From Agrobacterium sp. AGB01 (GTDB lineage: Bacteria; Pseudomonadota; Alphaproteobacteria; Rhizobiales; Rhizobiaceae), in NCBI RefSeq assembly GCF_014851585.1, contig NZ_JACVAB010000004.1:472739-536738 (forward strand): a stretch of DNA of 64,000 nucleotides, given 5' to 3'. Below, one piece after another: positions 44,829 through 55,181 of this stretch (position 1 is the stretch's first letter; every line of letters starts with the position of its first letter). The notes beneath the pieces were generated by a model, which saw nothing but the letters and a program-made list of their open reading frames with translations, had not been told where the DNA came from and did not search any database. Both the position numbers and the translations under genes were made by a program.

Positions 44829-45767
44829 TTAGCCCTCACGACGCGGATTGAGGATGTCGCGCAGGCTGTCGCCGATCAGGTTGATCGCGACGATGAGCAA
44901 CAGAAGGGCAATGCCCGGGAAGAAGCTGATCCAGTAGTCGCCAGACAGCAGATATTCAAAGCCGTTTGAAATCAGCAGACCGAGCGATGGTTCTGTCACC
45001 GGAAGGCCAATTCCAAGGAACGACAGCGTCGCTTCGAGCATGATGGCATAGGCAACACGCATCGTGGCAACGACAATCAGCGGCGGCAGGCAGTTCGGCA
45101 GGATATGACGAAATAGGATACTGCGATCCGGCAGCGCCATTGAACGGGCAGCATCGACATAGGCGCGCTTGCGCTCAACCAGTGCGGAACCACGGATCGT
45201 GCGGGCATAGTATGCCCACTGTGTCACCACCAGCGCCAGAATGATCTTGTCGACACCCTGGCCGAGAATAGCCAGAAAGATGAGGGCAATCAGGATGGCC
45301 GGAAAGCTGAGCTGGATATCGACGATGCGCATCAATACGGAGTCGAGGCGACCACCGACATAGGCACTGGTAAGACCGATCGAGGCGCCGATAACAAGTG
45401 CGATAGCCGCGCTGGACAGACCAACGAGGATACTGGTGCGCAGGCCATAAAGAATGGCGCTGAACAGGTCACGACCCTGCGTATCGGTACCAAGCAGATA
45501 GGTCATGCCCGACATGCTTTCCGAACCTGGTTGCAAGCGGCCATCCATAATATCGAGTTGAGCCAGGTCATATGGGTTCTGCGGCGCAATCAGTGGCGCG
45601 AAGATGGCAGCGACAATGAAGATCGTCACCAGCACCAGACCAACAAGCGCCAGTTTGTCATGCAGCAGAGCAGAGATCACTTCGCGCGCCGGAGAGCGAG
45701 AGGCGGATTTCGCGCCACTGTTTGCAGCTGCGTGGACCGAAACGGTCGAATTGTTGTTGTCGGTCAT
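44829..45767 (-). CDS. ABC transporter permease (DppC-like)
   Basis: A 312-residue permease with an N-terminal cytoplasmic tail, an OppC_N-type region and the EAA-type loop AARSMALPDRSILFRHILP. About six membrane segments. The start is at the ATG at 45767 (an overlapping GTG at 45770 is possible). Its overlap with the upstream dppB-like gene shows coupling. Confidence 0.91.
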   Translation of the reverse strand: MTDNNNSTVSVHAAANSGAKSASRSPAREVISALLHDKLALVGLVLVTIFIVAAIFAPLIAPQNPYDLAQLDIMDGRLQPGSESMSGMTYLLGTDTQGRDLFSAILYGLRTSILVGLSSAAIALVIGASIGLTSAYVGGRLDSVLMRIVDIQLSFPAILIALIFLAILGQGVDKIILALVVTQWAYYARTIRGSALVERKRAYVDAARSMALPDRSILFRHILPNCLPPLIVVATMRVAYAIMLEATLSFLGIGLPVTEPSLGLLISNGFEYLLSGDYWISFFPGIALLLLIVAINLIGDSLRDILNPRREG

Positions 45768-46741
45768 CACGAGTTCCCCTCAAGACGGACACGGGGATCG
45801 ACGATCGAATAGAGAATGTCGACCAAAAGGTTGATGACGCTGAACATGACTACGGTGATCATCAGATAGGCAAGGATGACGGGGCGATCGAGCACACCGA
45901 TAGCGTCGATGATCAGCTTGCCCATGCCTGGCCATGCAAAAATGGTTTCAGTCACAACCGCAAAGGCAATCAGCGAACCGAGTTCGAGGCCGATGACGGT
46001 GATCAGCGGGATCAGTGTGTTCTTCAATACGTGTACGGTGACGATACGGCGCTCCGGCAAGCCCTTGGCGCGGGCAAATCGCACAAAATCAAGCTGCATG
46101 GTTTCCATCACGCCTGCACGGGTCAGGCGGATGACGAGCGAAATCTTGAACAAAGCCAGATTGAATGCGGGCAGCAGAAGATGCGACAGGCCATCCCATG
46201 TGAACAAGGAAAGCGGCACTCCCAGCACATTGACCGTGTCTCCGCGACCGGATGACGGCAGCCAGCCATAATAAACGCTGAACAGCATGATCATCACGAG
46301 ACCGATCCAGAAGGTTGGCAGGCTGAAACCGAGGATCGAGAAGGTCATGATCGATTTGGAAATGAAGCCCTTCGGCTTCAGACCGGCATAAACGCCGAGC
46401 GGAATACCAATGACCAGAGCCATGAAAAGTGCCACAAAGGCCAGTTCCAGCGTCGCGGGCATACGGTTCATGATCAGTGTCAACGCTGGTTGGTTGAACA
46501 CGAAGGAGTTACCGAGATCGCCCGACAGGGCGTTCGTCAGGAAAATCCAGTATTGTTCCCAGACCGACTTATCGAGTCCAAAGGACTGAATGACCTGCAG
46601 ACGTTCTGCGGGGGTGGCAGTCGGGCTCAAAAGCACGTCAACCGGATTACCAACCAGATAAAGTCCGGCGAAAACCAGAACCGACATGACAAAAAGTGTG
46701 AGCACAGTCTGAAGCGACCGGCTTAAGAGATATCCGCTCAT
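45767..46741 (-). CDS. ABC transporter permease (DppB-like)
   Basis: A 324-residue permease with an N-terminal membrane segment, a periplasmic loop and the EAA-type loop RFARAKGLPERRIVTVHVLK. The C-terminal membrane region is typical of DppB/OppB. Its ATG overlaps the nucleoside hydrolase stop by four bases. Confidence 0.91.
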   Translation of the reverse strand: MSGYLLSRSLQTVLTLFVMSVLVFAGLYLVGNPVDVLLSPTATPAERLQVIQSFGLDKSVWEQYWIFLTNALSGDLGNSFVFNQPALTLIMNRMPATLELAFVALFMALVIGIPLGVYAGLKPKGFISKSIMTFSILGFSLPTFWIGLVMIMLFSVYYGWLPSSGRGDTVNVLGVPLSLFTWDGLSHLLLPAFNLALFKISLVIRLTRAGVMETMQLDFVRFARAKGLPERRIVTVHVLKNTLIPLITVIGLELGSLIAFAVVTETIFAWPGMGKLIIDAIGVLDRPVILAYLMITVVMFSVINLLVDILYSIVDPRVRLEGNS

Positions 46742-47718
46742 GCGTGTGAGCCTCCCGTTAATCGTCTGTCGAGCGCTTCTCCGCCATGGCGGGCGATGCG
46801 CTCGATCAGCAATTCGATGAACCCGGCTTCGTCAACATCGGTGACGACAGTGGCATTGGCCGGCCGGTCCAGCTTGTTGTAAAAATCGGCATAGGTATAA
46901 CCCATCGTCAGGCCTGTGACCTGCACGCCGATAAAAGCCTCACGGCTGGTGAACAGTTCTGGGCGGATCAACCAGGCGATCGTCGTCGCATCATGGATAG
47001 GTCCGCCAGGACGACCGAAACGTTTTTCATCGCTGCGATCGAATGTGGAAAACAGGTTGTAAAGCGCCGCACCTGCTTCACCGCCCTGTCGAAAACGCTC
47101 GAAATGCTCTGTCGTGAACAACGCCTGAAACGTCATATCGAGCGGCATCAGCACAACAGGCACGCCAGACTGGAAGACGGTCTCTGCCGCATGCGGATCA
47201 GCATAGATGTTGAATTCCGCCCAGGGTGTGCGGTGACCGAGCGCAGTAAACGCGCCACCCATCGAAACGATGTGGCGAATACCGCGCGCAACATCCGGAT
47301 GCTGTACCAGTGCCAATGCCACGTTGGTCATTGGTCCGATGGCACAGATGGTAATCTGCTCGCCGGCAGCCACAGCTGCGCGCGCGGAGCGAACGATGAA
47401 CTGTACGGCGCTTTCCTGCGCCACGACAACATCGCCCGCCTTGACCAGTTTATCGTCAAACGAACCGATACGCGCATATTTGCCGTAAACCTGCTCGCGC
47501 ACCAGTGGGCCGCTGGCGCCGGCATAAACCGGCACGTCGCGGCGTCCGCTCAAAGAGACAAGCTTGCACGCGTTGATGACCGTATCGCGAAGCGGCACGT
47601 TGCCGGCAACGATGGACAGACCCAAAACCTCAATTTCCGGCGAGGCAAGCGCCATCAGGATGGCGGCGGCATCATCCACGCCCGGATCCGCATCAATGAT
47701 GACCTTGTGGGGTTTCAT
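46738..47718 (-). CDS. Nucleoside hydrolase (copy 2)
   Basis: A 326-residue inosine-uridine-preferring nucleoside hydrolase family protein. The Ca2+-binding DADPGVDD cluster (8-15), CAIGPMTNVALAL and an FNIYADPHAA motif are intact. It cleaves the N-glycosidic bond of ribonucleosides to give base and ribose. It overlaps its paralogue by an ATGA. The two copies may split purine and pyrimidine substrates. Confidence 0.93.
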   Translation of the reverse strand: MKPHKVIIDADPGVDDAAAILMALASPEIEVLGLSIVAGNVPLRDTVINACKLVSLSGRRDVPVYAGASGPLVREQVYGKYARIGSFDDKLVKAGDVVVAQESAVQFIVRSARAAVAAGEQITICAIGPMTNVALALVQHPDVARGIRHIVSMGGAFTALGHRTPWAEFNIYADPHAAETVFQSGVPVVLMPLDMTFQALFTTEHFERFRQGGEAGAALYNLFSTFDRSDEKRFGRPGGPIHDATTIAWLIRPELFTSREAFIGVQVTGLTMGYTYADFYNKLDRPANATVVTDVDEAGFIELLIERIARHGGEALDRRLTGGSHA

Positions 47719-48674
47719 GCTTCGACCTTTTCAGCATAACGCGACAGACGTTCCAGGAAGAATGCAATTACGCCGTCTGCATCAACCTTGGTGACGATAT
47801 CGGCATTTGGCTCCAGTCCACTCTTGCCGTACCAGTCAGCAATCGTCTGGCCCATGCAGAGTTCGCTTTCATATTCGACGAAAACGCGCGCCTTTTCGGT
47901 CTCGAACAGGTGCGGTGCAAGAATATAGGCCATGACCAACGGGTCATGTAGCGGGCCACCGCGCGAGCCGTAACGGCGCACGTCGTTGCGGTCCCAGAAA
48001 GCCATCAGTTCAGCCAGCGTTTCAGAAATACGGCCGCTGACGTGCGAGAATTCTGCCACATGTTCCGGCTTCAACATCACCTGATGTGTGGCATCAAGTG
48101 ACAAAGCGACAAGCGGAATGCCGCTGGAAAACACCACATGCGCAGCATGTGGATCGGCCAGAACATTAAACTCCGACGTCATTGTACGGTTGCCCGGCTC
48201 ACGATAGGCACCGCCCATCATGACGATGCGCTCGATGCCGTCAGCAATGTGCGGCTTCATGCGCAGGGCCACAGCAACATTGGTCAGGGGGCCGAGGCAG
48301 CACAGCGTAACGCGCTCACCCGTTTCTGCGGCATTTCCCAACGCTTCGATCAGGAAATCGACGGCAGACATGTCTTCGGCCTTTTTGACCGGCTCGGGCA
48401 AAACAGTATTGCCAAGTCCTGTCTTGCCATGGAACTGGCCATGGATCGGCTCTCGCAGCATGGGCCGGAAACAGCCAGCATAAACCGGAATGTCTGTACG
48501 GTTTCCGAGTTCGCAAACCTGCAAGGCATTGCGCACCGTGCGCTCCAGTGGCTGGTTGCCACAGACCGGCGTGATGCCAAGGATCCTGATTTCCGGTGAC
48601 ACAAATGCGGTCAACAGCGCAATTGTATCATCGATACCGGGATCACAATCGACGATGATCGAAATCGGCTTCAT
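47715..48674 (-). CDS. Nucleoside hydrolase (copy 1)
   Basis: A 319-residue nucleoside hydrolase with DCDPGIDD (about 8-15), CCLGPLTNVAVAL, MMGGAYREPG and FNVLADPHAAHV. The ATG at 48674 is preferred over an upstream TTG (48689) since AAGG lies about seven bases before it. It clearly differs from copy 2 throughout, indicating an old duplication. Confidence 0.92.
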   Translation of the reverse strand: MKPISIIVDCDPGIDDTIALLTAFVSPEIRILGITPVCGNQPLERTVRNALQVCELGNRTDIPVYAGCFRPMLREPIHGQFHGKTGLGNTVLPEPVKKAEDMSAVDFLIEALGNAAETGERVTLCCLGPLTNVAVALRMKPHIADGIERIVMMGGAYREPGNRTMTSEFNVLADPHAAHVVFSSGIPLVALSLDATHQVMLKPEHVAEFSHVSGRISETLAELMAFWDRNDVRRYGSRGGPLHDPLVMAYILAPHLFETEKARVFVEYESELCMGQTIADWYGKSGLEPNADIVTKVDADGVIAFFLERLSRYAEKVEA

Positions 48675-48707
48675 TCTAAATGCCTTCAATGTATGAGATC
48701 AAAAAAC

Positions 48708-49589
48708 TCAGAGTGCGCCGACATCGCGCAGCACATCGGCGATTTCCGCTCGTGCAGCATCGTTCAACGGCATTTGCGGGTGTATCGGCGCTCCGACAGC
48801 AAAGCCCTGCAGATCAAGCGCCGTCTTGATGCAGGCGGCGATCGAATATTTCGCAAAAATCTCGTTGACCTTCCACATTGGGCGCTGGAGGTCCATTGCC
48901 AGGGCCCAGTCACCAGCCTTGGCGGCATCGTAAAGTGCTATGCTTTGTTTGGGCACGATGCAGGCAGGACCAGCCATCCAACCAACGCCGCCAATCATCA
49001 TCACGCAGGTCGGAATGTGCGCTGAGGCTGCAAAAACCTCCATCCGGCCGCGGGTCCGCTCGATGATGGAAAGCAGGCGTCCGGTATTGGTGGACGCATC
49101 CTTGATGTAGCGGATATTGTCGATTTTGCTCAAGCGCTCGATAACCGGCAACGACAGATCGGAACGCTGAAACTGCGGATTGGTGTACAAAACCACCGGC
49201 CGCCCCTTCGCCGCTTTGGCAATCGCGGTGAAATAGGCCTCGACACCCTCGTCACTGACTGGGAAATAGGCTTCGAGGATTGACAGAATGCCGTCGGCTC
49301 CCGCCTCGACCATATATTCCGTCTGCGCAACGGCATCCGCGGTCGAGGTCGACGCCACGCCGGCGACAACGGGAACCCGGCCACGATTGGCCGAGATCAC
49401 CGTATCGACGACGCAGCGTCTCTGCTCTTGGGAGAGATAGGCAAATTCGCCTGTGCTGCCGAGTGGAGCAAGACCATGCACGCCCGCATTAATAAGGTGA
49501 TCCACCAGATCCGTCAGCACACCTTGCATCACCGCGCCGGATGCATCGACCGGCGAAACGAGATAGGGAAATACACCGCTGAAAGACAT
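48708..49589 (-). CDS. Dihydrodipicolinate synthase/N-acetylneuraminate lyase-family aldolase
   Basis: A 293-residue class I aldolase-fold enzyme. It keeps GSTGEF (44-49), a catalytic Tyr in LYTNP (Y135) and the Schiff-base Lys in YIKDAS (K163). The family uses a pyruvate-type Schiff base, with substrates from lysine precursors to sialic acid and keto-sugar acids. Its place inside a nucleoside operon is unexpected and the substrate is not predictable. The ATG follows AAAGGAGG. It may process a sugar-derived keto acid. Confidence 0.87.
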   Translation of the reverse strand: MSFSGVFPYLVSPVDASGAVMQGVLTDLVDHLINAGVHGLAPLGSTGEFAYLSQEQRRCVVDTVISANRGRVPVVAGVASTSTADAVAQTEYMVEAGADGILSILEAYFPVSDEGVEAYFTAIAKAAKGRPVVLYTNPQFQRSDLSLPVIERLSKIDNIRYIKDASTNTGRLLSIIERTRGRMEVFAASAHIPTCVMMIGGVGWMAGPACIVPKQSIALYDAAKAGDWALAMDLQRPMWKVNEIFAKYSIAACIKTALDLQGFAVGAPIHPQMPLNDAARAEIADVLRDVGAL

Positions 49590-49612
49590 GGTGGACCCCT
49601 CCTTTTCTTCGA

Positions 49613-51163
49613 TCAGTTTGGCTTCACGTAGTACGGAAGCGTGTAACCGTCGGAACGACCGGCATAGTTGATGCCGCTCTTCACCGCCCAGGTATTGGCA
49701 AGATAGAAGACCGGAATAACGCCAAGATCTGTCATGGCGATTTCTGTGGCCTTCTTCAACAATTCCTCGCGCTTTGCATCATCGAGCGTCGAGCGGGCTT
49801 CGTTGAGAGCCTTGTCAAATTCAGGGTTGGAGTAACGACCGCGATTTCCCTGACCGGCTTTTTCGCCGTAGGTTTCAAGGATCGGACCGAGAACGCCAGA
49901 GGCTTCGCCGGTTTCAACCGCTGCGCCACCCATGATGAACGAAAACTCAAGGTTCGAAGCACGCGTGAAATAAACGCTGCCCGGCAATGTCGCAACTTCA
50001 GTCTTCACGCCAACGCGGCTGAAGAACTGGCCGATTGCCTGCGCAACCTTGCTGTCGTTCGGATAACGGTCATTCGAGGCATGGAAGGTCAGCGAGAAGC
50101 CGTCGGGATAACCGGCCTTGGCCAACAGTTCCTTGGCCTTGGTCGGATCATAGGCATCGACCTTGATCGATGGATCATAACCAAAATAACCTTCTGGCAC
50201 GACCTGACCGGCAGGTACGCCCTGACCGTCCATGATGCGATCAACCAGCGCTTCACGATTGATCGACAGCGACAGGGCGCGGCGAACATCGGCATTCAAC
50301 AACGGGTTCTTGCCATCAGGACCTTTGGCAAATGGCGATTCTTCGCGATCCTGATCCATATGCAGATACATGATGCGGTTGCCAGCGATGTTGACGACCT
50401 TCATCTTGTCGGAAGCTTCCAGACGGCGGGTATCTGCGGTCGGAATGTTTTCGATCATGTCGACATCGCCAGACAGCATGGCGGCAACACGCGCACTCGG
50501 GTTCTTGAAGACGCGGAAGGTAACCTTGTCCCAGGCGGCCTTTTCACCCCAATAGTCGTCATTGCGCGCAACAACGACATTGTCGTCCGGCGACCATGAA
50601 ACGAACTTGAACGGACCGGTGCCGATAACACCCTTGCCAGTGTTCATGTCACCCGTCGTCACCTTTTCCATTTCTGCTGGCAGAATGGCAATGCGGCTGA
50701 GGTTGTTGAGCAAAAGCGGCGTCGGGCCAGATGTCTTGATGCGGACCGTCAGCGGGTCGACGGCTGTCACTTCGGTGATCGCCTTGACGTAGGCGGCAAA
50801 TGAGCTTGGGCTGTTGGTCGAAGCAAGCGGAATACGGTTGATGCTGGCAACCACGTCTTCGGCGGTGAAATCACTGCCGTCGTGAAATTTGACGCCTTCG
50901 CGCAGCTTGAATTCCCAAGTGGTGTCATCGACGATTTGCCAGGAGACAGCCAGAGCCGGCTGGATCTGCTGTTTGTCGTCCTGATTGACGAGACCATCGA
51001 AAATGTTGCGAGCCATCGCGCTGTTAGGGCCGACGACGTAGAACTGCGGATCCATGGACGTGGTCGAGGCGGACAGACCAACGGTAAGGTCCTTCGCCTG
51101 ACTTGCGAGCGGCATGGCAAAAACAGACGCTGCCAATGCGGCTGCGAAAGCAGTAAACTTCAT
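49613..51163 (-). CDS. ABC transporter substrate-binding protein (peptide/nickel class)
   Basis: A 516-residue SBP_bac_5 family protein. A signal peptide ([15 protein letters not shown]) ends near SQA-KDL. Landmarks are [43 protein letters not shown] and the C-terminal [15 protein letters not shown]. The ATG at 51163 follows GGAGG; an ORF start at 51217 is not used. It is the first gene of the nucleoside operon, so it is the likely nucleoside-binding component. Confidence 0.92.
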   Translation of the reverse strand: MKFTAFAAALAASVFAMPLASQAKDLTVGLSASTTSMDPQFYVVGPNSAMARNIFDGLVNQDDKQQIQPALAVSWQIVDDTTWEFKLREGVKFHDGSDFTAEDVVASINRIPLASTNSPSSFAAYVKAITEVTAVDPLTVRIKTSGPTPLLLNNLSRIAILPAEMEKVTTGDMNTGKGVIGTGPFKFVSWSPDDNVVVARNDDYWGEKAAWDKVTFRVFKNPSARVAAMLSGDVDMIENIPTADTRRLEASDKMKVVNIAGNRIMYLHMDQDREESPFAKGPDGKNPLLNADVRRALSLSINREALVDRIMDGQGVPAGQVVPEGYFGYDPSIKVDAYDPTKAKELLAKAGYPDGFSLTFHASNDRYPNDSKVAQAIGQFFSRVGVKTEVATLPGSVYFTRASNLEFSFIMGGAAVETGEASGVLGPILETYGEKAGQGNRGRYSNPEFDKALNEARSTLDDAKREELLKKATEIAMTDLGVIPVFYLANTWAVKSGINYAGRSDGYTLPYYVKPN

Positions 51164-51217
51164 GATGAGGACTCCTCCGAGGTGTTCCAGCGCACACTCT
51201 CCCTGCGCGATCAACAA

Positions 51218-51296
51218 ACGTTAATGCTTCCCCATAGAAAAGAAAAATTGCATTTGGTACATAGTCCATGCCTAAATGTTATGGGAGGGTGATACA
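51218..51296. promoter_or_regulatory. Divergent promoter region, LysR gene / nucleoside operon
   Basis: A short AT-rich gap between divergent genes. A 5-base inverted repeat CATTT/AAATG (51251-51255 and 51274-51278) is a weak candidate for a LysR site. No other signal is clear. Confidence 0.3.
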
Positions 51297-52190
51297 TTGC
51301 GATTGAAGCCACGGCAGGTCGAAGCCTTTCGCAGCGTCATGATGACTGGCGGCATCACCGCCGCTGCAGAGGCCATGAATGTGACGCAGCCAGCTGTCAG
51401 CCGGTTGATCCGCGATCTCGAAGACATTGTGCAGATGACGCTGTTCGAGAGAGTGGGCGCGCGTTTGATGCCCACGGCGGAGGCAACCCAATTCTACCGC
51501 GAAGTGGAACGCCTCTATCTCGGCCTTGATCAGATTGCCCAGGCAGCCGACGACATCCGCCTGCACAAGAACACCGTACTGCGCATCGCCAGCGTCACAT
51601 CACTGGTGCGGCCTTATCTGCATCAGGCCATTGTCGACGTGATTGGCGACCGCTTAGATATTCCGCTGGTGATCGATGTCGAAAACAGCAGGTATATCTG
51701 GGATATGGTGGAGCAAAACCGCTACGATCTGGGTCTCGTTTTCGGCTCTCCACGAATGGCTGACAAAAATGCCATGCTGCTGCACAGCACCAATGCGGTT
51801 GCAGCCATGGCGCCCGGTCATCGCCTTGCCACCCATGAAGTCATAACGCCAGCCGATCTCATCAATGAACGCGTCCTTTTGCCCGGACGTAATTCGCCCT
51901 TGCGACTGGCCCTTGACCGCGCCTTTTCCGGAGAAGAGCAGCAGCCGGTCAGTACCATGGAAACGTCTATGCTGAATTGCTGCTATTTTGCAGCTGCAGG
52001 CATGGGCGTCGGCATTGTTGATGAAACGAGCCTTCGATCCGCGGGATCGCAGACAGTGTCCCGGCCATTTGAACCGCAGATCGAAGTGTCCTATTTCGCA
52101 GTACGCCCCGCCGGTGCGCGGCGCATCGCAGTACTGGACGACATCATCGACAGAATTCAGTCGCTGCTGCGGGAACAGCAGGGCGAATAA
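51297..52190 (+). CDS. LysR-family transcriptional regulator
   Basis: A 297-residue LysR protein with an N-terminal helix-turn-helix (QVEAFRSVMMTGG then ITAAAEAMNVTQPAVSRLIR) and an effector domain. The start is taken as TTG at 51297 because GGGAGGG lies seven bases upstream; an in-frame ATG at 51276 overlaps that site. It is divergent from the nucleoside operon and probably regulates it. Confidence 0.91.
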   Translation: MRLKPRQVEAFRSVMMTGGITAAAEAMNVTQPAVSRLIRDLEDIVQMTLFERVGARLMPTAEATQFYREVERLYLGLDQIAQAADDIRLHKNTVLRIASVTSLVRPYLHQAIVDVIGDRLDIPLVIDVENSRYIWDMVEQNRYDLGLVFGSPRMADKNAMLLHSTNAVAAMAPGHRLATHEVITPADLINERVLLPGRNSPLRLALDRAFSGEEQQPVSTMETSMLNCCYFAAAGMGVGIVDETSLRSAGSQTVSRPFEPQIEVSYFAVRPAGARRIAVLDDIIDRIQSLLREQQGE

Positions 52191-52232
52191 CGCCCGCCGG
52201 TTCTTAATGAGCGGTCGCCGGGCTGAAAAGAA

Positions 52233-53855
52233 TCAACTGCTCAGGCCCGGCGCCTCATGGCCGGTGCGCTCGACATATTCCGTATAACCACCGCCGTATT
52301 GATGAATGCCATCGGCAGTGAGTTCCAGCACGCGGTTCGACAGGGCAGCAAGAAAACGGCGATCGTGCGAAACAAACAGCATGGTGCCTTCATAGGCAGC
52401 CAGTGCCTTGATCAGCATTTCCTTGGTATCGAGATCAAGGTGGTTGGTCGGTTCGTCCAGAACAAGGAAGTTTGGAGGATCAAACAGCATGGCCGCCATG
52501 ACAAGGCGGGCTTTTTCGCCACCTGAAAGAATACGGCAGCGCTTTTCCACATCATCACCAGAGAAACCAAAACAGCCGCAAAGTGCCCGCAGTGGAGCCT
52601 GTCCGGCCTTTGGAAACTTCTGTTCCAACCATTGCAGAATGGTCAGTTCACCCTCAAGCAAATCCATAGAGTGCTGCGCGAAATAACCAAGTTTGACGCT
52701 AGCCCCCAAATTCACCGCGCCCTGATCCGGCTCGGTCGATCCGGTCACCAGCTTCAGCAACGTGGATTTACCAGCACCATTGACGCCCATGATGCACCAA
52801 CGCTCCTTGCGGCGGATCATGAAGTCCAACCCTTCGTAGATAGTACGGCTGCCATAGGCCTTGTGAACACCCTTCAGGTTCACAACATCATCACCCGAGC
52901 GGGGCGCGGGAAGGAAGTCAAACGCCACCGATTGGCGACGACGTGGTGGTTCCACGCGGTCGATCTTGTCCAGCTTCTTCACACGGCTTTGCACCTGCGA
53001 AGCGTGTGACGCACGCGCCTTAAAGCGTTCGATAAACTTGATTTCCTTGGCGAGCATCGCCTGCTGGCGCTCAAACTGGGCCTGCTGCTGTTTTTCGTTC
53101 TGCTCGCGCTGGCCTTCATAAAACGTGTAGTCGCCCGAATAGGTATTCAGCGAACCCGCATCGATTTCGATGATCTTGTTGACGATGCGGTTCATGAACT
53201 CGCGATCGTGCGAGGTCATCAAAAGGGCACCCTCATAGGTCTTCAAGAAGGATTCCAGCCAGATCAGGCTTTCGATATCAAGATGGTTTGAAGGTTCGTC
53301 GAGCAGCATCACATCAGGGCGCATCAGCAGAATACGGGCCAGCGCCACGCGCATCTTCCAGCCACCGGACAATTTGCCGACGTCGCCATCCATCATTTCC
53401 TGCGAAAAGCTGAGGCCCGCCAGAACTTCACGGGCACGCCCTTCCAGCGCATATCCGTCCAGCTCTTCGTACCGTGCCTGAACTTCACCGTAGCGCTCGA
53501 TAATCGCGTCCATCTCATCCATGCGATCAGGATCGGACATCGCCGCTTCAAGTTCGCGCAGTTCGGCTGCAATGACGCTGACAGGGCCAGCACCCTCCAT
53601 AACCTCAGCAACCACGGACCGGCCTGCCATTTCGCCGACATCCTGATCGAAGTAACCGATCGTCATGCCCTTTTCGACAGCAACCTGGCCTTCATCCGGC
53701 TGTTCCTCACCGGTGATCATACGAAACAGCGTCGTTTTGCCTGCTCCGTTCGGGCCAACAAGACCAATCTTCTCGCCGCGATTGAGCGCAGCAGACGCTT
53801 CGATATAGAGGATACGATGGCTGGCGGACTTGCTGATATTTTCGATGCGGATCAT
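52233..53855 (-). CDS. ABC-F family ATPase (YbiT/Uup-like)
   Basis: A 540-residue soluble ABC-F protein with two ATPase domains and no membrane segments. Module 1 has GPNGAGKTT, LSGGWKMR and LLLDEPSNHLD. Module 2 has [17 protein letters not shown] and LVLDEPTNHLD. A charged linker between them (about 240-300) matches the P-site tRNA-interaction motif of the family. ABC-F proteins act on ribosomes. The gene is monocistronic here. Confidence 0.92.
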   Translation of the reverse strand: MIRIENISKSASHRILYIEASAALNRGEKIGLVGPNGAGKTTLFRMITGEEQPDEGQVAVEKGMTIGYFDQDVGEMAGRSVVAEVMEGAGPVSVIAAELRELEAAMSDPDRMDEMDAIIERYGEVQARYEELDGYALEGRAREVLAGLSFSQEMMDGDVGKLSGGWKMRVALARILLMRPDVMLLDEPSNHLDIESLIWLESFLKTYEGALLMTSHDREFMNRIVNKIIEIDAGSLNTYSGDYTFYEGQREQNEKQQQAQFERQQAMLAKEIKFIERFKARASHASQVQSRVKKLDKIDRVEPPRRRQSVAFDFLPAPRSGDDVVNLKGVHKAYGSRTIYEGLDFMIRRKERWCIMGVNGAGKSTLLKLVTGSTEPDQGAVNLGASVKLGYFAQHSMDLLEGELTILQWLEQKFPKAGQAPLRALCGCFGFSGDDVEKRCRILSGGEKARLVMAAMLFDPPNFLVLDEPTNHLDLDTKEMLIKALAAYEGTMLFVSHDRRFLAALSNRVLELTADGIHQYGGGYTEYVERTGHEAPGLSS

Positions 53856-54109
53856 GAAACGGAATGGCCTTCTGAATTGTGCGCACCCCTATGGCATGGA
53901 CGCGGCAGAAACACCACACCTGCAGCTGTGAAAGGATTTTGACAGCTCCTGTCTAACCGTGACCGCGATGCGACCGGCGCCGTTACCACCACGTTAAGCT
54001 TCATGCACAAACAGGCTTGCAAGAGACGGGCGGTATCTGGTGTGATGGCGAAGAAACTCAACTCGATTGTCATCAGCATAGCGAATGAAGTCATGAGCGG
54101 AGTACGTCA

Positions 54110-55156
54110 TTGAACACGCAACAACCAAGACTCGCCTGGTGGATCATTCGCTGGGCTCTGCTGGCTCTGGCTATTCCCGGGGCATCGCATTCTGCGCTGG
54201 CGGATGCACCGCGTCTGGGACCGTTCGAATTACCCAAACCGCGCCAGCTGACCGTTTTTAACGACCAGCAAAGCTTTGACCCGACCGAGGCGCTCAACGG
54301 CTCCTTCACAACGGAAAAAGCTTGCAGCGATGTTCCCTACGGTCTTTGGGTTGAGATCGATGGCCAAGGGGATTGCATTCGTTATTATCCGCATGCGCTG
54401 GCGGATGGCGAGAACCAGAAGGTGCTGGTTTATTTCGGCGGCGACGTGATGTTGCGCAGTGCCAAGGGGGTTCGGTTCATAACCGAATCCTATATGCGGC
54501 AATCACCGGCAACCATTGCGACCGATATGGCGCAATGGGCGCAAAAAGCCGGGCATCCGGTGATCTTTATGGCGAGGCCTGGCATTTACGGCTCGTCCGG
54601 TGATCACAATAATCGTCGTCAACCGCGTGAAATCGCCCTGATGGGACGTGCGCTGGATCTGATCAAACAACGGCACCAGGTTTCATCTTTCATTTTAAAT
54701 GGTCATTCCGCCGGGGGGCAGATCGTGGCCGGCCTTCTCAATAAACGGGATGATGTTTCGTCTGTCGTCATCACATCCGGTCTGGTGTCCGTGAAACAGG
54801 TTTCTGATTTCTGGGAACGACGCCGCAAACTGCCCGGGAAGCTTCTCTATGATGCATCCGGCTTTTACGATCCCATTGAGGAGATCGACAAAATCACGAC
54901 AGAACCACGGCCTGATATTTATATCATATCGGACCCTGAAGACCGGGTCGTGCCGTTTTTCAGTCAGCTTTATTACGTCAGACGTTTGCGCGCGGCTGGT
55001 TTCGAGCCGCACCATATTTACGCTCAGGCCACGGATCGCCAGCGTCACCTCCTCGCCCAGTACGGCCGCCTTGCAGCCGCACTGCTGGCTCAGGGCCAAT
55101 CGCAGGTCGATATTCGCCGCGCCGTAAACAAGATGGATCTGGAACAGTTCAAATAG
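54110..55156 (+). CDS. Exported alpha/beta-hydrolase-like protein
   Basis: A 348-residue protein with an N-terminal signal-like hydrophobic stretch (WWIIRWALLALAIPG, cleavage near SALA-DAP). The central LNGHSAGGQIV is the nucleophile elbow of alpha/beta hydrolases (Ser in GHSAGG). A late SDPEDRVVP and a C-terminal His region supply likely Asp and His of the triad. It should be a periplasmic or secreted esterase/lipase-type enzyme. The start is a TTG at 54110 preceded by GCGGAG. It is convergent with the large MurF-like gene. The substrate is unknown. Confidence 0.78.
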   Translation: MNTQQPRLAWWIIRWALLALAIPGASHSALADAPRLGPFELPKPRQLTVFNDQQSFDPTEALNGSFTTEKACSDVPYGLWVEIDGQGDCIRYYPHALADGENQKVLVYFGGDVMLRSAKGVRFITESYMRQSPATIATDMAQWAQKAGHPVIFMARPGIYGSSGDHNNRRQPREIALMGRALDLIKQRHQVSSFILNGHSAGGQIVAGLLNKRDDVSSVVITSGLVSVKQVSDFWERRRKLPGKLLYDASGFYDPIEEIDKITTEPRPDIYIISDPEDRVVPFFSQLYYVRRLRAAGFEPHHIYAQATDRQRHLLAQYGRLAAALLAQGQSQVDIRRAVNKMDLEQFK

Positions 55157-55181
55157 CGGTCAATCAGCAACGCATGTGACG

